Assembly (NCBI GenBank): GCA_012932865.1
Contig: SAXG01000001.1
Span: 230,807-294,806 of the forward strand
Reading direction: 5' to 3'
Source: Amylostereum areolatum
Taxonomy: Eukaryota > Basidiomycota > Agaricomycetes > Russulales > Stereaceae
DNA length: 64,000 nucleotides
The translations under genes and the position numbers were made by a program. Positions 42,356-54,583 of the stretch are shown here, piece by piece (within the stretch, counting starts at the first letter, position 1; every line of letters starts with the position of its first letter). The notes beneath the pieces are model-generated. The model searched no databases. It saw only the letters and a list, made by a program, of their open reading frames with translations, and had not been told where the DNA came from.

Positions 42356-42865
42356 CTAGAGGGAGGGGATATATGTAGCAGTTTTCGTCTCAACGTCGGT
42401 GTCGGAGTCAGAACTGGAGTCGGAGCCGTTGAGTCCGAACGAGGGAATTGTTATAAGTGGGTGAGGTCGATGACCTCTGGCTGGGTGAGGTCGATGACCT
42501 CTGGCTCTGGTGTGGGGCTGGGGGTGTTGCCTGGTGTAAGGAGGCGGTGGGTGTGTCGAGTGTCCTACTGGTATTTTCTCGTTGGGCGCGTAGAAGGATT
42601 TTGGGGGTTGCTCGAGTTTGTAGCGGTAGGTGACGTATGGGCAGGAGTAGACGTAGAGGTTTCCGTTTCCTTGTTCGCTTATTTTGAGGCGATAGAAGTG
42701 GATGTCTATGATGGAGTCTTCAAGTTCTTCTACGCCGAGGGCGACCTTCCAATTGTGCCAGGCCCAAGGGTCTTTAGATTCGTTGATGAGGGAGATGATA
42801 GCGTCGTGGCTGATGGGGATGAATTCTTGTACTTGCGAGCGCCAATCTTCCATGCACGAGCCCCC
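42356..42865 (-). pseudogene. ORF1 of A3, frameshifted
   Basis: Starts at the ATG matching A1 position 13209 and keeps the family-A protein until a C insertion at about 42565. Further indels at about 42390 and 42451 change the end, and the TAA and VIDLT region is read in another frame. Confidence 0.8.
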
Positions 42866-43324
42866 AGTCGAAATGGTTACTCTGTGCGGCAAGGGAAGAT
42901 TTTGTCGAGGGAAGGTGGTTCTGTTATGAGATCGCAAGACGGTCTGCCTCAGTCTTCTCGACCTGTTGGCTGTCTCTTCGTCTAGGGGACACGAGCCCAA
43001 AGACTTCCTAAACCGCTTTCCTTTCGCCGCTTTTACTCGTTTCCTACACCAAAGGTGCACCTTCTACTGTCACCTCTGAGCTTTCAACTCCTGGTATTGG
43101 AGAGTCTCGAGTAGGTGTAACGTTTCGAGGAAACATCAAGCCGGCACCGGTATACGTGCGCACGACCACAATGTCAGGGTAACGAGTCGCGTACTCTGGG
43201 GGCAACGGTCTAGGGCGGCACGGGGGAAGAACAAGGTCAGTACCAGACGGGTACTACTACTACTACGCTACAGTACGTAGGGACGGTCGTAGGGTGGTGC
43301 AAGAGTAAACAGATCTCGAGCTTA

Positions 43325-43780
43325 TGTCAGCAACGACTAGTGCGACAGCACCAAGTTACGACAAGCTGACAGAGGAAGAGGACGACAGAGGGGAGCCGAT
43401 CAGACACGGCGACAGACGAGGGAAGGCAAGCAAAGTCGGTAGAATTGACTAGCTCGAGATAAGGAATATGTACAGCGAGAGTGAGCCTTATATACACAAG
43501 AGGAGAGAGACTTAGGTAAGCAACCAATACACGGCGATCAGTAAGCAGACCAAGTATAAGTAAGCAGTCGTATGTAAAAGAGCACAGCATGAGTCAGTAT
43601 CGTACAGCATGAGTCAAGAGAAAGGAGTCAGACCCGGACCGAGATGAGTCACGTGGGTCCGGGCGGGATATAGATGAGCCGGGTCCGGGCCAAGGTGGAG
43701 CCGGACCGGTGATAAGTCGATAAGTCCTAAAGCGTGTAACTGATGTAAAGTAAAAAGAAAATTATAGACCGTTCATGACA
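43325..43780 (-). repeat. Family-A 5' LTR (A3)
   Basis: 456 bp, differs from the 3' LTR by single-base changes and one lost A in a short run at about 43362. Keeps the TATA box, self-primer and TGACTCA sites. Confidence 0.93.
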
Positions 43781-44952
43781 AGCGGTAGCGCGCTTGGATT
43801 TGCGGTCCTAGTGGCACGGTGCGAAACTGAAGTCGGGCCTGCTTGTTCTTGCCATCACTTGCTGCGAGCTTGTCGGGGTCCCATCAGGATGCACCGCAAA
43901 GCAGACAGGCTTCTTTATCGGAAAAGGGCCCTGTATATGCCAGGCAACTATTCACGCACATGTCGTGCATGATGGGCATGACACCACTGAGCTGGGCGAT
44001 GCGTCGCTTGACCTGGTCATACGAGAGCATTGTCGAGTCAGCGTGTCGCTCGAGATACGCCTTGCGCACATCGTCGTACGTGTTGCGAGATGCATATGTC
44101 ACAGCGAGGTATGTCTTGATCGCATGGCGCAGGCCGGCGTCGATTTCGGGTACCTCTTGTGGGGGCTTGCGGATCATCTCGATGTAGTCGGGGTCGAGGT
44201 TGGAGTTGTCCAGCGTCGCCGCTTGAAGTGCTTTCTTGAATTGCTCGGCCCATTCGATGTCTTGAATGGTATGCGGCGCATTTTCTGCAGTCGGGCGTTG
44301 GGTTTCGGGAGCCAAAAGACTTGGATGCTCGTCTTCAGTGGGGAGCGCGTCTGCTAACGGGTCCACATCGTTATTGGGCTCGTCGACAAGATCATCGGCG
44401 CTGCCGGGGTCTGGAGCGTCTTGAGGTGCAGGAGGAGACGGTGGTACACGATCTTGTGCTTCGGTATTGTCGAGGGGTGGTTCAAGCGGTGGGCCAGGAT
44501 CAAGAGGGTGGGGAATCAGCAAGATGTCTTCATTGTCATTTTCTGGTGTATCGAGTACATGGGAAGTCAACAAATCAATATCCTAAGCAGAAAGAACACT
44601 ATTCATTAGTATATGATCATGAATATTAGGAGTGGAATCAACGCACCATGGACTCCCCTGAGTCTATCTCGGCGTCGTTCACAACCTCAGCCTCTGCAGC
44701 ATATCCTGCCAAAACTTCTCCATTGGACGGCCCCGCAATCGATGAGGTTGAAGCAGCTGTTGTTGGTCTTTTATGTTGTCTTGATGTCGATTCCGAGGGA
44801 TATGGACGCTTGTGACTTGTCGAAGGTCCGGGATCGTTGTCGAGCAGAGCCTTGAACGCCGCGGAAATCCGGAACGGGGCATGGCGTCTATATGTTGCTG
44901 AGGAGACGTCTGCGTGTCCGTTACAGAACTTTTGACAGGTGCAGATCGGCAT
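43781..44952 (-). pseudogene. CACTA/EnSpm Tnp2-type transposase, 5' part, cut by A3
   Basis: Two exons on the minus strand: 44952-44647 (starts MPICTCQKFC, a Cys-rich start typical of the Agaricomycete Tnp2 group) and 44582 down to the LTR, joined by a 64-bp GT..AG intron. Exon 2 has an acidic/Pro-rich stretch and the conserved block SGVMPIMHDMC..CLAYTGPF..CLLCGAS. A TGA at 43886-43884 interrupts this block just before WDPDK; a CGA to TGA change would explain it. The frame continues open to the A3 LTR, so the catalytic part is missing. The rest of the gene is not in this window. Confidence 0.8.
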
Positions 44953-45342
44953 GGAGCGTTGAGGAAGTGACCTTGAGGAAGGCGGGAGTGGAACAAGGTG
45001 CGGATGTACGACGCACTGTACTTAGTAGTTAGAATCAAGATCTGCTCATTGTGCCGCCGTTTCGGCGGCATCTGCCGGTCATGCCAGCGTGCCTCGCTTT
45101 CAGGGGGCTAACTTGATTCTCAAATATTTCGTTTCATTCTGATTTATCAGAGTCTATCCCAATTTTTCCCGTGAGACGGACTTCCCACTGGGCCTGAGGA
45201 CGCGAGGCTCGTGACTGTTATTGAACGCGTCGCCGACTCGCGTGGTGGTCACTAAGTATGCCAAAGGGCTCAGGATGCGGAAAACACGAGACGAGACGAG
45301 GCCGCCCGCACCGGTCAGAAAGTCGAAGACCGATTTGATCTT

Positions 45343-45807
45343 GTGCGACCTTTTTTTGTCCCATTACCCGTGCTAAATAATCTGCTACAAGAACAATGGC
45401 CGTCTATGGCCGTCTCCAGTTTCCTATCCTGTCTTATCCTGTTCCGGGTGGCTCTCAACGCTCTCGTGGTACAAGCTTTGGCTGTTCCGTGTGAGCGAGT
45501 TTTCTCTTCAAGTAAAGAGATACGCGCGATGCGACGCAATCACCTGTCTCCCGTCGTCATGGAACACCTGCAGATCCTGAAATATCTGTTCAAACAGGCT
45601 CGTCTTAACTTGGCGTCGAGATGGTCGGTCTCGGAAATGGAGCTAGAGCAGGCTAACGATGCAGAGGATCTTCGCCGTCATTCCATTTCCTCCTTCGACT
45701 TTGACGCACTGCATACCATGGAATCGGGCAGTAACGAGTCCCCAAACTCGGTGCTCGAAACCGAAGAACTGTTCACCCTTCTATCTCGCGATATTTCTGA
45801 CCTTTAG
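45343..45807 (+). pseudogene. hAT transposase C-terminal (dimerisation) fragment
   Basis: The frame contains VPCERVFSSSKEIRAMRRNHL followed by MEHLQILKYLFKQ, the C-terminal dimerisation block of hAT transposases, and ends at an ordinary stop with an acidic tail. The upstream catalytic domain is absent; the region before about 45450 reads poorly in any frame. It is a different hAT family from the relic at 55.3 kb. 45808-46339 shows no gene, only repeated CGACTCG-like words near 45950-46130. Confidence 0.7.
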
Positions 45808-46339
45808 ACCACTGTGCAATGTCCTACTAATCATATCTAGTCTACCATACATCTTTACTATAATGAATTTGTGTACCATGTTGTTCTAAGTAATTCAGCT
45901 TTCATTCTAGCTTGCGAGCTTGCACTCTGCTCACGGTCGGCACAGCCGACTCAACGGCCACAAGAGTGAAGTTCGCGACCATTGTCCGAGTCGGTCTGCC
46001 CGGTGCCGCCGCCGACTCGCCGACTCGCCGGCCGGCCTGTCGCCGATTCACCTTTGATGCCCCGACCCATCTGCGATGGAACCGCTGTACGACTCGCGAG
46101 TTGTCAACTCGTTCATGACGAGTCGGCCTCGAGCTGCTTACCTAACACGACTCGAGTTGCAACCCACCCCACCTCGCGGCAACACTAGACAAAACCCCTG
46201 CACAACCCTCCTCTCTGACATCTGGGGCAGTTTGTCGCGGATTCCGACGTGCTGTCACAGCGTGATAAAAGCGTTACGAGCATGTGATCTCGGAACATGT
46301 GACCCTCACCCCCATGTATTGATCTCCTCTTTCCCTCTC

Positions 46340-46347
46340 TTCAGAGA
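46340..46347. repeat. 8-bp target duplication of hAT element, left
   Basis: TTCAGAGA, repeated at 55647-55654 directly outside the other terminal repeat. Eight bases is the size made by hAT transposases. Confidence 0.9.
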
Positions 46348-46654
46348 TAAGGCTCCAACTATTTAGTTTATTTACTGTTTATAAACAGTATATACCGTTT
46401 AAATTTACTATCTGTTTACTCATTTGGGGTATACAGTTTATAAACAGTAAACTATTTAGTAAACAGTGGGTCCAGACCTTCGACAAGTGAACCAACCCGT
46501 TGTCATGAACGTTACCATTTCGGACATCTCGGACACCTCGGGGACCTCGGGGATAATATCCCAATTCATTTTTATTTTCATTTCTATCTGACTACTCATC
46601 ACTTAGTAGTACTCCGTCACTCCGGTGGAGACTCGGCTTATCCTTGTTCCTTCC

Positions 46655-46732
46655 TGACGTCATGACTCCAGGCTCGTCTTATCATCGCTTCCTTTGACTC
46701 CACATGACATCATAACGCTGCGCATGACATCA
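46655..46732 (+). promoter_or_regulatory. CRE-type bZIP sites in the B LTR
   Basis: TGACGTCA at 46655-46662 is a perfect CRE (Atf/CREB type). TGACATCA at 46705-46712 and 46725-46732 are near-CRE sites spaced 20 bp apart. Family A has TGACTCA in the corresponding part of U3. Confidence 0.55.
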
Positions 46733-46892
46733 TGCCGCTCCGGACCCGGCTCATCCTTATTGTCTCGCTTACTGATCCTGCTGCGCATGTATCTATACTT
46801 AGCTCTGCTTACTGACCGCCGTGTGTCGTAGCTTACTAAGTAACTCTGCCTCGTAGTATATAAAGGCTCCATTCCTCCTGTACATATTCCCC

Positions 46893-46902
46893 ATCTCGAC
46901 CT
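46893..46902 (+). other. Putative self-primer (5' end of B transcript)
   Basis: ATCTCGACCT, 36 bp after the TATA box, complementary to the primer site at 46996-47005. Confidence 0.65.
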
Positions 46903-46995
46903 AGTCAATACTACCGACCTTAACCCCCATCGTCCCTCTTCACTTGTGTCACACGTCGTCGCCTAGTGCTCGTCACTAAGGCCGTTGCTGACATA

Positions 46996-47005
46996 AGGTC
47001 GAGAT
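46996..47005 (+). other. Primer-binding site, family B (B2)
   Basis: AGGTCGAGAT, two bases after the LTR end. Differs from family A at one base, matched by the change in the LTR. Confidence 0.65.
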
Positions 47006-47185
47006 CTACTTTACCATCGCACTACCCGACGACCATCGTAGCGTAGCATACCTGTCCGTAGTAGACGCCTTATTGCGCTACTAACTCCACTTTTCCTTCG
47101 TGCCGCCTCGGATCATTGCCCCCAGCGTACGCGACTAGTCACTCCGATTCTGTGGTCGTGTGCACGCATCAGCGGCGCCGGCTTG

Positions 47186-47202
47186 ACGTAACCGCGTTAC
47201 GT
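47186..47202 (+). other. Leader RNA hairpin 1, family B (B2)
   Basis: ACGTAAC-CGC-GTTACGT in the untranslated leader. Downstream, the palindrome AGGTGCACCT (47256-47265) and hairpin GGCC-GAGAA-GGCT (47356-47368) are also kept. Confidence 0.6.
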
Positions 47203-47467
47203 TACACGTACTCGGGGCCCCTCGAACACCACGAGAACCCAGACGTGATAGTTGAAGGTGCACCTAACGGTGTAGGAGGCTAGTAAAAGCGACAAAGGGA
47301 AAGTGACCCGAGAAGTTCTTGGGCTCGTGACCCTTGAACGAAGAGACAGCCAACAGGCCGAGAAGGCTGAGGCAGACCGTCTTGCGATTGGAAAGACCAG
47401 TGACATATCCCTCGACACCCGATCCCCTTGCCGTACTAGTAACCGTCCTCGACTCGGGGGCTAGTAC

Positions 47468-48221
47468 ATGGGAGAGGAACACCAAGCCTTGGAAGAAGAA
47501 AACTTCCATTTCCCCTGACTTCGACTTCGTGTATGAACGCGAAGAATTCACAGCCGTCACCGAAATCGAACGTGACACCGCCATCACCGCCTACTTTGGC
47601 AACAACCTCTTCGACGCCCACAACTGGGTCTACGCATCTGCGAGCAACCCTGATTGGGGATTTCGGGTTCGAGTTGACTGGACTCGGATCATCGTATCAA
47701 TTGAACAGGGCCATCCCCGGCTTGAGTTCCGGCCCTATTTCTCTGCAATCTACCGGAACGAACAACTACCAAATCAGTGGTACGGGCCCCACACCCCCAT
47801 CCCCCTCTACACCACGACCAGCCCAGAAGGTGGGAGGCCAACGCCAATGCCAAGTCCGCCACCGCAAGAAGAAGGTTTCTGGACAGCCCCCAGCAGTCCC
47901 CTCCCCTCAACCCACGAGGATTCAGATTCCAGCAGGTCCGCACCCAGTAGCTTGCGATCCCTGGACGGATCCCCTCGGATTTATCCACTTGGGCCTTGGA
48001 CCATCGGAGACGGAGGAGGAATTGGAAGCGAACTAGACGAAGTCGACGACATCCTCGACCTATACCTCTCCGACACTACTACCCTCGTCAACGACGACTC
48101 CTTTGAATACGACCCCGACAACCTCGAGTGGGGAGAACCAGAAAACCTCAATAATAACGACTGGGATCAGATCCCCGTCCCCTACATCGCAACTCCGCCC
48201 CAGATCCCTCGCCCACTCTAA
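47468..48221 (+). pseudogene. ORF1 of B2, one frameshift
   Basis: Same protein as B1 ORF1 after about 47515; an extra base at about 47513-47516 separates the start codon from the rest. The few amino-acid differences include D to N and R to W. The in-frame TAA before gag (48219-48221) is kept. Confidence 0.8.
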
Positions 48222-49950
48222 ACCGTGTCGTCCACTTACGGCTTACGCCCCCGTAGTCCCCATCCCCTCCCCCGAGGAATCACCGAAGAATACCTCCGAA
48301 GGGAATGGAGATTTCTTTACTTCATCCACTTAGAAGGAGACGAAGAAGAAGACCAAGTCTACTTTGTTGACGGAGAGTGGTGTGCCGACGAAGAAGGAAA
48401 TCAAGCCTTCACCGAAAACGACCTCGCCCTCATCGCCCTAGACTACGACAGACGCGAAGAACGTCTGAGGAACCAACCTCCCCCCTGCACCACCCCCACC
48501 CCCACCATATAACCCACCACCCTCGAACCTTCCAAGTCCAAACCCACACCGGACCCCTACGACCCCGCTCCCCCCCCTCATCCGCCTGGAAAAGAAGACA
48601 AGCCATGGCCGCCACTGTCCTCAACCGCCGCGCGGCCGATCAAACCAACTGCCCCGCCAACATCGCCGCATTCGCCCCCGTCATCGGAAACACCCGCTAC
48701 GCGTTCCTTAATGGAATAGCGTACGAAGTCGCCAAATTCGAATTCACCGAACGACCCATTAAATGGAACACAATGGGCCTATGTCGACGCCGGAAACTGG
48801 CACGCCTTCAGTGGCCTAATCATCGCCGCATTCACTCCCGCCGCCCCAGGAGCGCCTGCAGCCGCTACCGCTAAACGAAAAATCCACGCCGCCAAACCAC
48901 GGGAGTACAGCGGAAAATGTTCTGAATACGCGGACTTCAAACATGAAGTCACCAGTTACATCGAAGCGGCCCCCCAAGACTTCATCAGTGAAATCGACCA
49001 AGTCCGCTTCATCCTCAGTTACATGAGGGAAGGCGCCGCCAAGGAATGGGCGCGCAACTTCAAAGACGCCAATGTCCTCACCGCCGGAACCACGGTCACC
49101 TATGGCCAACTTCATCACTGCCCTCGACGCCTCCTTCGTCAGCACCTCGGATCAGCAAGACGCGCTCAATGAACTGGATCAGTTCAAAATGGGGAACAAA
49201 TCAGCCGATGAATTCTTCGTCAAGTTCGAACAAATTGCACGACGCGCTAACGTTATCCCCACCAACGACGACACCTGGTTCCTTCGTATTCTCAAAGCCA
49301 ACATCAAGATAGAGATACTGAAGAACATCTTCCGCAGCCCGCCGGTCCCCACCACATACACCGATTGGAAGAAACGCGTCACCGAGATGGACAATGCCTG
49401 GTGCGAAATCTCCGAAATGCACCGCGGACACCCCTCCTCCTCCACCCATACCACCTCCAAACCCAAAGACGTCAAAGATGCCACGGGTACAATTCATGGA
49501 GGCGGTGGACAAGCCATGGACATAGGCGCCAGTCGACACCAAGGGACGCTGCTTCAAATGTGGAATGACCAACCACATCTCCAAGGACTGCAAAGCGTCG
49601 GTCGAATACATCCGGAAAAAGTGGGGACGTGATCGCTACAGCACGTCTCCCAATTACAAAGGACCCCGCTCCTCGAACACCCCGCGACCACCTCCCTTCA
49701 AACGCAACCCCAACCAGCAAGCACGGTCCCAAGACCACGGAAGAATTCGCCTCGCCCAAAGAATGGATTAACACTCTGGACGACGAGCAGCGAAAGATGA
49801 TCCTCCGCGCTCTGGTAGGAAACCGACGGCAAAACCACGCCGACGCCCAAGACAGAAGCAAAGAAGAAGAAGAAGGACAAAGACAAGGTAGTCGACGACA
49901 GGAGCACCAAGAGCGGTGGATCGGATGCCGACGCGGAGTCGGATTTTTAG
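48222..49950 (+). pseudogene. gag: Gag of B2, frameshifted
   Basis: Follows B1 Gag, including the Pro-rich linker, capsid region and the CCHC region near 49555-49590, but in several frames. Indels are visible at about 48485, 48750, 49100, 49530, 49735 and 49820. The TAG stop and the slippery GGATTTT (49941-49947) are intact. Confidence 0.85.
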
Positions 49951-49961
49951 AGGGGCGAAGG

Positions 49962-52900
49962 ATGAACACGGCATCCAACGCCTCGAAACCAGTTTCTCGA
50001 TGGCCTCTTTCTCGCATTCTATCATCAGGACTCTCTGTACCCTCTCGTTTCCCTGACCCGGATTTCTTCAATCGCTGGCCCCATTCTCGTTTACGATCAC
50101 ATGTACATCCCTCGTTGGAAAAGGACTCGGTGAAGACCGAGACTACGACGCGCGATGGCTGGGGCGCGTCGCTGGACACAATTAAATCCCCTCCTCCCCC
50201 GTATATGTCGCTCCGCACGTCCAACACGACGATAAACTGTAGCCCAGGTGAGAAGCCTGCCCTCAAGAAGGACGAAGAAAGGAAGAAATTCCCGGTCGGA
50301 TGGACGGCCTTCAACACCGTCGACTGGGCCGCCCCGAAAATCCTGGATCCGATCAAGCCGCTGACCTTCACATGGCCCGCGTTCAACCCCTTCCTCCGAG
50401 TGCCACCGGTGAAACTCCCTAAGACATCGCGCGCTCATGTGGGCACCATCCATGAGGAGGATACGGATGTCACCCAACCACCTCCCCGAGAGGAAAAGGG
50501 CATAGTTCGACCTCCTCAGGGCGGATACACGCCAGATCCTTCTTGCAAGGTCGGGGACACGAAGCCGGAAAACGGAGACGGGGGTTGCATTGACAGGGAA
50601 ATCCCGGTGGACCCGAGTCTAGCTCGGGACAGGGGAGGCGCGATGGCAGGGGCGCCCCCCACAGGTGTAGATACGTCACGAAAATATGCGTTACCAAGAA
50701 CTGCGCAATGGACCTTGAAACGCTTAAGGGAAGACAAACCGAAAGCGCGATCGCAGAACTACGGATATGGACTCATCATAAGCGACGAGAGAAGAAGCCA
50801 CCCATGAAGCCGTTCAAGAGATCGGCCGAATGGGGGACGAACAGGCGATCCAAGCCTTGCACGAGCTTCACTCACCCATGAGGTTCATACGATCAAACGG
50901 ACGACGAGAACAGATCAACGTCCCCATCCGGCTCCAGTTCGGTCCAAAGACAGTAACCGCCCAGGCTCTAATCGATAGCGGATGTACGGGGTCGTGCATT
51001 GACGAAGCCTTCGTCAAAAAACACGACATCCCTACAAGGAAAACCGCACGCCCGATTCCGGTTAAAAACGCAGACGGAACCCACAACTCGGAGGACCCAT
51101 AACCGAGTACGTCACGGCGCATGTAACCATCCACGGACACGAAGAAGACCTTGACTTGGCGGTTTCACACCTCGGAATGAACGTCTACATCGGCCCACGA
51201 ATGGCTTCGACAGCACTAACCCGTTGATCAATTGGACAGAAGGGACTATCACATTCGACAGGTGCCCCCAGGGATGCCAACCCACGAATTTCAACATCGA
51301 TGAGAAAGATGAAGAAACACCTGACGAAGTCTACCCTCTAGAAGAAGGCGAACAATTATACGCCTTTGACTGGGAAGGTTACCAATCGTCGGCCCTCGCT
51401 ATACGTCAGGACACTTGCTTCGGACATCGCCATTGCGGAAAACGCGAAAGAAAAAAGGCTCAAACCTTCACGGAACGCGTCCCCTCGGATTATCACGGAT
51501 TTAAGGACATCTTCGACAAAGGACGACTTTGATAAACTCCAAAAAGACGACCTTGGGGAACCACGCCATCGAACTCAAGCCCGATTTCACACCCGTAGAT
51601 TGCAAAGTCTATCCATTGACGCTCGAACGAGCAAGGGAAAACTAGACGACTTTCTCGAAGAAAACCTACGCTCCGGACGCATCCGCAACTCAAAATCCCC
51701 TATGGCCTCGCCGTTTTTCTTCATTAAAAGAAAGACGGAATCCCTCCGACCGGTGCAAGACTACAGACGGCTTAACGACATGACCATAAAAAACCGTTAT
51801 CCACTGCCACTCGTACAGGAACTCCTCGACAAGTTAAAAGGAGCCGAAGGTATTCACCAAACTCGACGTACGATGGGGATACAACAACTGTCCGTATCAA
51901 GGAAGGAGACGAATGGAAAGCCGCATTCCGCACCAACAAGGGACTCTTTCGAACCAACGGTTATGTTTTTCGGCCTCACGAACTCGCCCGCCACCTTCCA
52001 AGCCATGATGAACGACCTCTTCCGAGACCTGATCCATGAAGGCATTGTAGTGTCTACCTCGATGACATCCTGATCTTTACGGAAACGCTTGACAACACCG
52101 GCAGGCCGTCAAACAGGTACTCCAAATCCTACGCGACAATAACCCTGTACCTAAAACCGGAAAAATGCGACTTCGAGCAGGAAGAAATCGAATACCTAGG
52201 AATGATCGTAGGACATGGCAAGTCCGAATGGACCCCTGCCAAGTCGCAGCTGTACCAACTGGGACCGCCCCCCACGACAAAAAAACAATTACAATCATTT
52301 CCTCGGATTCTGCAACTTCTACAGACGCTTCGTACCGGTATTTCAGTCGAATCGCGCATGATCCTACACCAAAGCTCACGGGTCATACGGACTGGGAATG
52401 GACAGACGCTCAACAAGTGGCCTTCGAAGAAGCTCAAACGGCGAATCACATCACAACCGGTCCTAGCCATTCCCACGGATAACGAAAAGTTCCGTGTCGA
52501 AGCCTGATTCATCCGACTACGCCACCGGAGCAGTACTTATCGCAGAAGCAAGCCAACGGCCACTGGCACCCCATTGCCTACTTTTCCAAAGCACTGAGCC
52601 CAGCCGAACAGCAACTACGAAATCTACGATAAGGAACTGCTAGCGATCATGTCGGCCCCTAGACGAATGGCGACAATACCTTATGGTGCGCCCGACAACC
52701 ATATCGACATATGGACCGATCACCGTAACCTGACCTACTTCCGGAAGGCGCAGAAACTCAACACGACGACAAGCAAGATGGTTAATGGAGTTACAGGAGT
52801 ACGAACTTCACCCTGACGCATAAAGCCGGCAACCAAATGGGCAAGCCCGACGCCATTTCACGACAGGCGGGGCTTAAAAAGGGGGAAGAAAATGACAACA

Positions 52901-54583
52901 AAGGACGTCGTCCTCCTTAAAACCGAGCTGTTCCGTGCACTCAGGACACCCAGAAGGATCAGGAATAATGGTGGATGGACCAGGAAAACGCCTTCATCAC
53001 GCGCATAAAGGGACAACCAAGCAGGATGACTCAGTAAAAAGAGCGCTAGCCATGAAAGTCAAGGGATGGAAGGAACAAGAAAACAATCTTTTTAAGTTCC
53101 AACAACGAATCTACGTACCCCGCGAACAAAAAGCTACGCGCAGGACATCATCCAGGCTCACCATGACGGACCACTCAATGGACACCCAGGCCGCTACAAG
53201 AACACACGAACTCATCACGCGCAACTATGGTGGCCGGCAATACGAGACGACGTACGAAAGTACGTCGAAGGCTGCGAAACGTGCCAACGGAACAAAATAC
53301 GCCACGACCAAATAGCCGCCCCCGCTGCATCCACACGAGCCTCCCAAGGGACCATGGGAACACGTCTCAATCGACTTGTCATGCCGTACCCGTCTCAGAA
53401 GGATACGACGCCATCTGTAATGTCAACTGCATGGGCACCAAGCAAGTCGTATTCTGGGCCACAACCAAAGACCTCACCGAAGACGAATTAGCCAAAGAAT
53501 TCTTACGCAATGTCGTGCCCCATCATGGTTGTCCCGCGAAAGATCGTCAGCGACCGAGGCAGCGTATTCGTCTCCAAATTCACGAAGGCCTTGTGCGAAC
53601 AACTAGGAATTGAAGCCAACCCCTCCACGGCGTACCACCCCCCAAACCGATGGACAGACCGAACGCTCCAATATGACGATGGAAAAACTACCTCCGCATC
53701 TACGTAAACCATCGTCAGGACGACTGGGCCCATTTCCTACCCCTGGCCATGACCGCGTTCAACAATATGACCCATTCATCCATCGGCATGTGTCCCCTAA
53801 CTTCGCCAATTACGGTCGCGAACTCTACCTCGGAACAAATCCCCGCCGCGAAACAACCAACCCCACGGCCAACGAACTCGCCCAACGAATGCGAGACATC
53901 TACAACCGAAGCACCGCTCCGCCCTCAAGCCGCTCAAATGATCAGAAAGCGGTTCTATGATCGTAACAAAGCCGACCCCGTGGACTACAGCGTCGGGGAC
54001 TTCGTATGGTTGGAAGCCAAACTCGCGACGGACAGACGGTGAATCCATACCGTAGCGACCAATGCAGAAGCTAGACGCCAAACGATTCGGGCCGTTCAAA
54101 GTTCTGAAAAAGGTTGGGGCATCGGCGTACCATCTTCAACTCCCAAAGACGTGGGACGTAAACACCCGGTGTTCAACGAATCCCTCTTATCCCCGCACAA
54201 CGGTCCCTGCCTTCGACCAACAGAAAAGGCACCACCTCCGCCCCCTGACCTTATCCAAGGAGAAGAATTCTACGAAGTAGAATCCATCGTCGACGTCCGT
54301 AGAAAGTCGAAACGCCTCGATTCCTGGTCCATTGGAAAGGGTACGATTCAAAGTGAAGATACCTGGGAACCAAAGACAAATCTGGGAAAGCCAAGAAACC
54401 CCTAGACGACTTTTACCGCCGCCACCCCACCGCCTTAAGACTGCTCAAATGCTCCTCATACGCCAATTACGACGACTCCAACTTGATCAGAGCTGCCCAT
54501 GAGCGTCTGGACAAACATCTTGTGTGCCGAAGGGTTTATCATCGGGATTTCAACGAGGACGTTGAATCTAACGGGAAGTGTGA
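49962..54583 (+). pseudogene. pol: Pol of B2, heavily frameshifted
   Basis: The N-terminal extension is open from the ATG at 49962 to about 50750. After that, protease (LIDSGCTG near 50970), RT, RNase H, integrase and chromodomain (near 54270-54400) are all recognisable but switch frame repeatedly, about once per 50-150 bp between 51.1 and 54.4 kb. Most differences from B1 there are one-base gains or losses. The frame near the end runs on through the final pol codons toward the LTR, as in family A. Confidence 0.88.

Larger units (their letters stand above)
36263..43780 (-). mobile_element. Family-A retrotransposon, copy A3, both LTRs, damaged 5' half
   Basis: Complete length on the minus strand. 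Pol (36712 to about 40835) is open, but from about 40838 rightwards ORF1 and gag contain many single-base indels relative to A1/A2. The flanks do not match (TTTGT left, AGCGG right), so no target duplication. The right LTR end abuts a CACTA transposase exon. Confidence 0.93.
46501..46993 (+). repeat. Family-B 5' LTR (B2)
   Basis: 493 bp, TGTCATGAACG..GTTGCTGACA. Four 9-bp units at 46522-46557, TATATAAA at 46857-46864, self-primer ATCTCGACCT at 46893-46902, primer site AGGTCGAGAT just after the LTR at 46996-47005. Confidence 0.95.

Noticed and set aside
36263..43780. A3 as a clean insertion with target duplication
   Set aside because: Left flank TTTGT and right flank AGCGG do not match in any reading.
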